From contig JAEYZV010000325.1 in NCBI GenBank assembly GCA_023427865.1, positions 1 to 5,259 of the forward strand: a DNA stretch of 5,259 bases, given 5' to 3'. The position numbers and the translations under genes were made by a program. Position 1 is the first letter of the stretch. Every line of letters starts with the position of its first letter. The stretch comes from Acidobacteriota bacterium (lineage in GTDB: Bacteria; Acidobacteriota; Vicinamibacteria; Vicinamibacterales; Vicinamibacteraceae). Below are positions 1 to 5,259 of this stretch, piece by piece. Under the pieces are notes generated by a model. The model was given only the letters and a program-made list of their open reading frames with translations, did no database searches and was not told the DNA's origin.

Positions 1-311
1 GTGGCGCGCGGCGCCGGAGCGGCCTCACCCGACCGTGCGGTCGCCGCAGGCGATGACACCACCGACGCGGCGGGCGCCGCCGCCATACCGCCTGTGTGAA
101 AGGGATTACGCGTCAGGCTCGGAGCCAGTGGCGGTGGTACGCGTGTGGTGAGGCGCTCGAGCTCGACGCGCGGCACGCCGTCGGCGCCGGACGCCACGGG
201 GGTGACCGGCACCCGCGGAGGCGCAGACGACGGCGAGGCCGGCCGCAGCGCCCAGTACCACGTGCCCGCCATCACCAGGAGCAACCCCGCCGCCAGCGCG
301 GCTCTGGACAT
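1..311 (-). CDS. Membrane-anchored Pro/Ala-rich protein, possibly PilP/GspC-like (3' part outside window)
   Basis: An open frame runs on the minus strand from an ATG at 311-309 to the left edge, 103 codons without a stop. Residues 1-22 form a short N-terminus (MSRAA), a hydrophobic stretch (about 5-19) and aromatic residues (WYW at 18-20), which reads as a single signal anchor. Residues 23-45 are a Pro/Ser/Ala-rich linker. A more ordered part follows (GVPRVELERLTTR, about 45-57), then TRNPF at 67-71, then another Ala/Pro-rich stretch. An N-terminal anchor, a linker, a VxLExL-like segment and an RNPF motif recall small Acidobacteriota proteins near type IV pilus genes and the GspC/PilP family. 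That is recollection and inference, because the diagnostic C-terminal domain is not in the window. It is transcribed away from kdsB. No Shine-Dalgarno sequence is seen, and a -10-like hexamer lies 6 nt upstream. I am fairly confident it is a gene but unsure of its function. Confidence 0.6.
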   Translation of the reverse strand, partial: MSRAALAAGLLLVMAGTWYWALRPASPSSAPPRVPVTPVASGADGVPRVELERLTTRVPPPLAPSLTRNPFHTGGMAAAPAASVVSSPAATARSGEAAPAPRA

Positions 312-320
312 GGCGCCATG
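309..320. repeat. Perfect 12-bp palindrome over the start codon of the left-edge gene
   Basis: CATGGCGCCATG reads the same on both strands. The minus-strand start codon (311-309) forms its left end, and an ATG on the plus strand (318-320) forms its right end. The plus-strand ATG is in frame with kdsB and would add 39 residues to the GTG-435 product, but nothing in those residues looks like KdsB. The palindrome could be an operator half-overlapping the start, or simply chance. Confidence 0.4.
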
Positions 321-347
321 ATATTCCCGACGGCCTTCGTCGGTCGG
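318..347 (-). promoter_or_regulatory. Candidate promoter for the left-edge gene (leaderless spacing)
   Basis: On the minus strand, TATCAT (323-318) matches the consensus TATAAT at five of six positions. The start codon begins at 311, leaving six bases between, so transcription would begin at or next to the A of the ATG. A weak -35-like CCGACC (347-342) lies 18 bp upstream and matches TTGACA only in its GAC core. The assignment rests mainly on the -10 match and its spacing. Confidence 0.35.
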
Positions 348-360
348 CCTTCGGCCTTCG
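331..360. repeat. Short tandem repeat, heptad TCGGCCT type
   Basis: CGGCCTTCG occurs three times, at 331-339, 345-353 and 352-360. The last two overlap to give period-7 units TCGGCCT at 344-350 and 351-357 followed by a partial third unit. The first copy lies exactly 14 bases (two periods) before the second. The array sits in the 123-bp gap between the divergent genes, upstream of both proposed -10 elements, so it could affect promoter spacing or DNA shape. It resembles short tandemly repeated intergenic sequences known from several bacterial groups. Confidence 0.6.
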
Positions 361-400
361 AGTGTCCTCGTGGGATCGGTTCGGCAGCTGCGGCCGAAAG

Positions 401-429
401 CCGACGGCCCGCCACGTGCGTGCTAGAAT
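401..429 (+). promoter_or_regulatory. Candidate promoter for the kdsB-pyrG operon, extended -10
   Basis: TAGAAT at 424-429 matches TATAAT at five of six positions and is preceded by TG at 421-422 with one base between, giving an extended -10 element. A weak -35-like CCGACG lies at 401-406 with a 17-bp spacer. The expected transcription start is about 435-437. The transcript would therefore either start at the GTG codon at 435 without a leader or carry a leader of about 45 nt to the GTG at 480. A TTCGGC/GCCGAA inverted repeat (380-385 and 393-398) lies just upstream of the -35 region and could be a regulator site. Confidence 0.45.
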
Positions 430-434
430 TCCTC

Positions 435-2878
<2,444 letters not shown>

Positions 2879-2887
2879 ACGAGGACA

Positions 2888-2939
2888 AAGGACGGAGGAG
2901 TAAGGAGGAAGGAACAACCCTCCTTACTCCTTACTCCTT
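2888..2939. terminator. Long hairpin between convergent genes, possible bidirectional terminator
   Basis: Bases 2895-2908 pair with 2919-2932 over 14 positions (13 Watson-Crick and one G-U), with a 10-base loop at 2909-2918. After two mismatches the stem continues as 2888-2892 with 2935-2939. It lies 9 bases after the pyrG stop and overlaps the kinase stop codon (2933-2931), as expected for a shared terminator of convergent genes. Neither side has a real run of U, so it is not a textbook intrinsic terminator and may instead block or protect 3' ends. Confidence 0.5.
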
Positions 2940-2953
2940 CCTCCTTCCTCCTT
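2888..2953. repeat. Paired inverted arrays of a 7-bp purine-rich unit (AAGGAGN)
   Basis: On the plus strand, four imperfect units run head to tail: AAGGACG (2888-2894), GAGGAGT (2895-2901), AAGGAGG (2902-2908) and AAGGAAC (2909-2915). After a 3-base spacer, five units follow in inverted orientation with no slippage: CCTCCTT (2919-2925), ACTCCTT (2926-2932), ACTCCTT (2933-2939), CCTCCTT (2940-2946) and CCTCCTT (2947-2953). Only the first base varies (A or C) in the right array. One strand is almost all purine and the other almost all pyrimidine over each array. The right array encodes the last residues and the stop of the minus-strand kinase. Confidence 0.85.
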
Positions 2954-5259
2954 GCAGAAGCTGCCGCGCCGCTTCCGCGCGCCACGGCGGCATGGCTGGC
3001 GCGGCCGGCAGTCTCGCGACACACGAGGCGGCCGCGGCCGGGGCGTCGCGGTGTCCCTCCACATGCAGCACGCGGGCGAGCTCGCACTCGGCCTCGATGC
3101 GCGCAGGGTGCGTCGACGGTCGGACGCTCCGGTGGTGATCGACGGCGGCCCGCACCAGTTCCGCCGCGCGTTCGCGGTTGCCGCGTGCCAGCGACAGCGT
3201 GCCGAGCCACAACCGCGAGTTGGCGAGGTAGTCGGTTGCCTGCGCCCCCGGAGCGCCGAGGTCGGCCACGGCGGCCTCGAGCAGCGTCGCCGCGCCATCG
3301 GGCTGCCCTGCCCGCACGAGGCAACGCGCAAGCTGGGCGTGCATGTACGCGACGCCCGGGTGACGACGCCCCGCGACACGCAGGAGCGCGGCGCTTGCCG
3401 GACGCATCCACGCAATGCAGGCCTCCGCATCGTCGGCCAGATACAGCGCCATGCCGACGTTGCGGGCTGCATTGATCGTGCGCGGGTGGTCGGCACCGAA
3501 CAGCCGCACGTGGCGCGCGTGGCTGTCGCGCAACACGCCAACCGCTTCGTCGAACCGACCCTGACTTGCCACCGCCACCGCGAGGTTGTTGAGCGCGTTG
3601 GCCGCCTGGAAGCTGTCGGGGCCGACGAGATCGAGCGCGAGCGCGAACGCTTGCCTGTGACGGACCTCGGCCGCCGCCGCGTCGCCGCGGGCCATGTCCA
3701 GGGCGGCGCGGTCGGTGAGCACGCCGATGGTCACCGGAGATCGCCCGCCGTTCACCTGCGCAGCGCCCCGCATCGCTTCATCGAACAGTGCCTCGGCCTG
3801 GTCGTGCCGGCCCGACCGCAGCATCGCAACGGCCTCGGCGTTCACGCGGCGGATGCGTCGCGGATCGCCGGGAGGCAGCGCCAGCCTCGCGATGCGGGCC
3901 GCGTGCTCGACGTGCGGCCGGGCCTCGTCGGGGGAACCGGCGACCTCGGCCTTGACGTGCAGCGCCGTCGCGCGCAGCGGGTGCGTCGCTCCGTGATGAC
4001 GCAGGAGCCGTGCGTCGGCATCCTCGGCCAGCGCGGCAGCCTCCTCCGGCTCGTGCAGCCACACCAGGAGCTCGGCCAGATCGAGCTGCGCCGCGAGAGT
4101 GTCCACTGCGTTGGGGCCGTCGCTTGCACGATGCAGGCTGAGCGCCGACGACAGCAGCGTGCGGGCCGCGTCGTGATCGCTGCGGGCGCCGTGCGCGAGC
4201 CCGAGCACGTGCCGTAGCCGCGCGGCGATGGCCGGCTGATCCGCCAACGACCCGCGGACGCGCGCCTCGGCGCGAACGAGGAACTCGCCGACCGTCTGGC
4301 GGTCGCCACCGGGGACGATTTCGGGATTGGCGGTCTCGAACAGGTCGACGAGCACACGCATGACCGAAGTCGCGCGGTCGCGTTCGAGGCGCACGCGCTC
4401 GCGTTCGAGCGTCACCGCGCGCACGTGTGTCACGCCGAGCCCCGCCAGGGCTGCGAGCAACAGCCCCACGACCGCGTATGCCGACACCGCAAGGCGATGC
4501 CGGCCGACGAACGCGAGGGCCCTGCCGGCAAGGCCCCGGCGCCTGGCCGCCACCGGATGGCCATCCATGAAGCGACGAACCTCCTGCGCCAGCGCCGCCG
4601 CCGTCGGATAGCGCTCGCTCGGGTCGGCGCGGGTGGCGCGCGACACGATCGCGTCGAGGTCGCCGCGCACCACGCGAATCAGCCGCCGGGGACCGGTCGC
4701 GCGCAGCGCTGCCTGCGCACGCGCCCCGTCCGGCTCGTCTGCGGCTCTCCGCGCAAGGTGCTCGCTCGGCGGCAACGGCACGCAGGTCTCCGGACAGGCG
4801 ACCCGCCGCGCGACGGCCGTGGGCGTGGCCGCAAACGCGCGATCCCCCACGAGCAACTCGTACAGCAGCAGCCCGAGGGCGTACACGTCGGTGCCGACCG
4901 AGATCGGCGCTCCACGCAGTTGCTCGGGCGAGCCATAGCAGGGCGTGGCGGCGACGCGAGGCGCCGGGTCGCCCGTGTCCTCGCGATCGCGGCCGAGCAG
5001 GCGGCCCACGCCGAAGTCGACGAGCCGCACGGACCCGTCGAGGGTCACGAGGATGTTCGACGGCTTGAGGTCGCCGTGCACCACGAGCGCCTGGTGCGCA
5101 TGCTGCACCGCATCACAGACCACGAGGAACAGGTCGAGGCGGCGCCGCACGTCGAGGCGATGCCGGTCGCAGTAGGTGTCGATGGACTCTCCTTCCACGA
5201 GGTCCATCACCATGTACGGCACGTCGCCGGGCGTGCGCCCGGCGGCGGGCAGGCGGGCG
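2931..5259 (-). CDS. Transmembrane Ser/Thr protein kinase with C-terminal TPR region (5' end outside window)
   Basis: The frame is open to the right edge, so the glycine-rich loop and ATP-binding Lys are not visible. Residues are numbered from the GTG at 5222-5220; at least 12 codons precede it. The kinase part starts at the hinge (PYMVMDLVEGESID) and shows the catalytic loop HGDLKPSNIL (49-58), DFG (69-71), ATPCYGSPEQLRG (92-104), the TDVYALGLLLYELL helix (111-124) and RYPTAAALAQEVRRFMDG near 204-221. HGD replaces the usual HRD, but the catalytic Asp51, Lys53 and Asn56 remain. A basic stretch (RRRGLAGRALAFVGRHR) precedes one transmembrane helix (about 244-264), then a charged coiled segment (271-284). 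From about 300 to 730 lie helical repeats, with clear kinesin-light-chain-like TPRs at about 538-580, 581-622, 623-657 and 665-700. This implies a cytoplasmic kinase and a periplasmic TPR sensor or scaffold, an architecture common in Acidobacteriota. The C-terminus (QGGRRKE) is encoded by the heptad array. The stimulus and substrates are unknown. Confidence 0.93.
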   Translation of the reverse strand, partial: ARLPAAGRTPGDVPYMVMDLVEGESIDTYCDRHRLDVRRRLDLFLVVCDAVQHAHQALVVHGDLKPSNILVTLDGSVRLVDFGVGRLLGRDREDTGDPAPRVAATPCYGSPEQLRGAPISVGTDVYALGLLLYELLVGDRAFAATPTAVARRVACPETCVPLPPSEHLARRAADEPDGARAQAALRATGPRRLIRVVRGDLDAIVSRATRADPSERYPTAAALAQEVRRFMDGHPVAARRRGLAGRALAFVGRHRLAVSAYAVVGLLLAALAGLGVTHVRAVTLERERVRLERDRATSVMRVLVDLFETANPEIVPGGDRQTVGEFLVRAEARVRGSLADQPAIAARLRHVLGLAHGARSDHDAARTLLSSALSLHRASDGPNAVDTLAAQLDLAELLVWLHEPEEAAALAEDADARLLRHHGATHPLRATALHVKAEVAGSPDEARPHVEHAARIARLALPPGDPRRIRRVNAEAVAMLRSGRHDQAEALFDEAMRGAAQVNGGRSPVTIGVLTDRAALDMARGDAAAAEVRHRQAFALALDLVGPDSFQAANALNNLAVAVASQGRFDEAVGVLRDSHARHVRLFGADHPRTINAARNVGMALYLADDAEACIAWMRPASAALLRVAGRRHPGVAYMHAQLARCLVRAGQPDGAATLLEAAVADLGAPGAQATDYLANSRLWLGTLSLARGNRERAAELVRAAVDHHRSVRPSTHPARIEAECELARVLHVEGHRDAPAAAASCVARLPAAPAMPPWRAEAARQLLQGGRRKE

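Noticed and set aside
96..434. N-terminal extension of kdsB from 96 or from the ATG at 318
   Set aside because: The extra residues are Arg-rich or low-complexity, they overlap the minus-strand gene, the heptad repeat and the promoter-like elements, and they have no counterpart in KdsB proteins.
2888..2953. CRISPR array or transposon end
   Set aside because: The units are only 7 bp with no spacers, there is no transposase or target-site duplication, and the arrays are contiguous short tandem repeats.
2952..4217. Plus-strand open frame of 421 codons antisense to the kinase
   Set aside because: The protein is rich in Arg, Gly and Val without domain character, while the minus-strand frame carries a coherent transmembrane and TPR architecture.
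5227..5242. Perfect 7-bp inverted repeat CCGGGCG/CGCCCGG at the right edge
   Set aside because: It lies inside the kinase coding region, in GC-rich codons for a loop before the hinge. Such palindromes are expected by chance at this base composition.

Overview
The window is GC-rich throughout and gene-dense. It suggests an Acidobacteriota genome, probably of the class Vicinamibacteria (Luteitalea-like). This is inferred from base composition, from the large Ser/Thr kinase-transmembrane-TPR protein typical of that phylum, and from short period-7 intergenic repeats. The presence of kdsB indicates a Gram-negative, diderm cell that makes Kdo-containing lipopolysaccharide. No marker gene fixes the taxonomy.

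Layout. (1) Positions 1-311, minus strand: the N-terminal 103 codons of a small, membrane-anchored, Pro/Ala-rich protein whose 3' end lies outside the window. It has an RNPF motif after the linker, as in some PilP/GspC-like pilus or secretion proteins. (2) Positions 312-434: a divergent promoter region with a (GGCCTTC)-type heptad repeat, a perfect 12-bp palindrome, and a -10-like hexamer for each flanking gene. Each hexamer lies only 5-6 nt before a start codon, suggesting leaderless transcripts. (3) Positions 435-1208, plus strand: kdsB, CMP-Kdo synthetase. (4) Positions 1208-2878, plus strand: pyrG, CTP synthase, overlapping kdsB by one base (TGATG). (5) Positions 2888-2953: two facing arrays of a 7-bp purine-rich unit, four degenerate copies and then five near-perfect inverted copies. 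They fold into a long hairpin between the convergent genes. (6) Positions 2931-5259, minus strand: a receptor-like Ser/Thr protein kinase with one transmembrane helix and a long TPR region. Its 5' end lies outside the window, and its stop codon lies inside the heptad array.

How the genes work together. PyrG makes CTP from UTP, and KdsB uses CTP to activate Kdo as CMP-Kdo, so the overlapping pair places a CTP source next to a CTP consumer in outer-membrane biogenesis. The kinase and the left-edge membrane protein are separate transcription units with no visible functional link to that pair.

I see no phage, IS, CRISPR, toxin-antitoxin or RNA genes. Most of the window is ordinary. The points worth a second look are the leaderless-type promoter arrangement, the heptad repeats (one encoding the end of the kinase), the HGD (non-RD) catalytic loop of the kinase, and the GICYGFQ nucleophile motif in PyrG.
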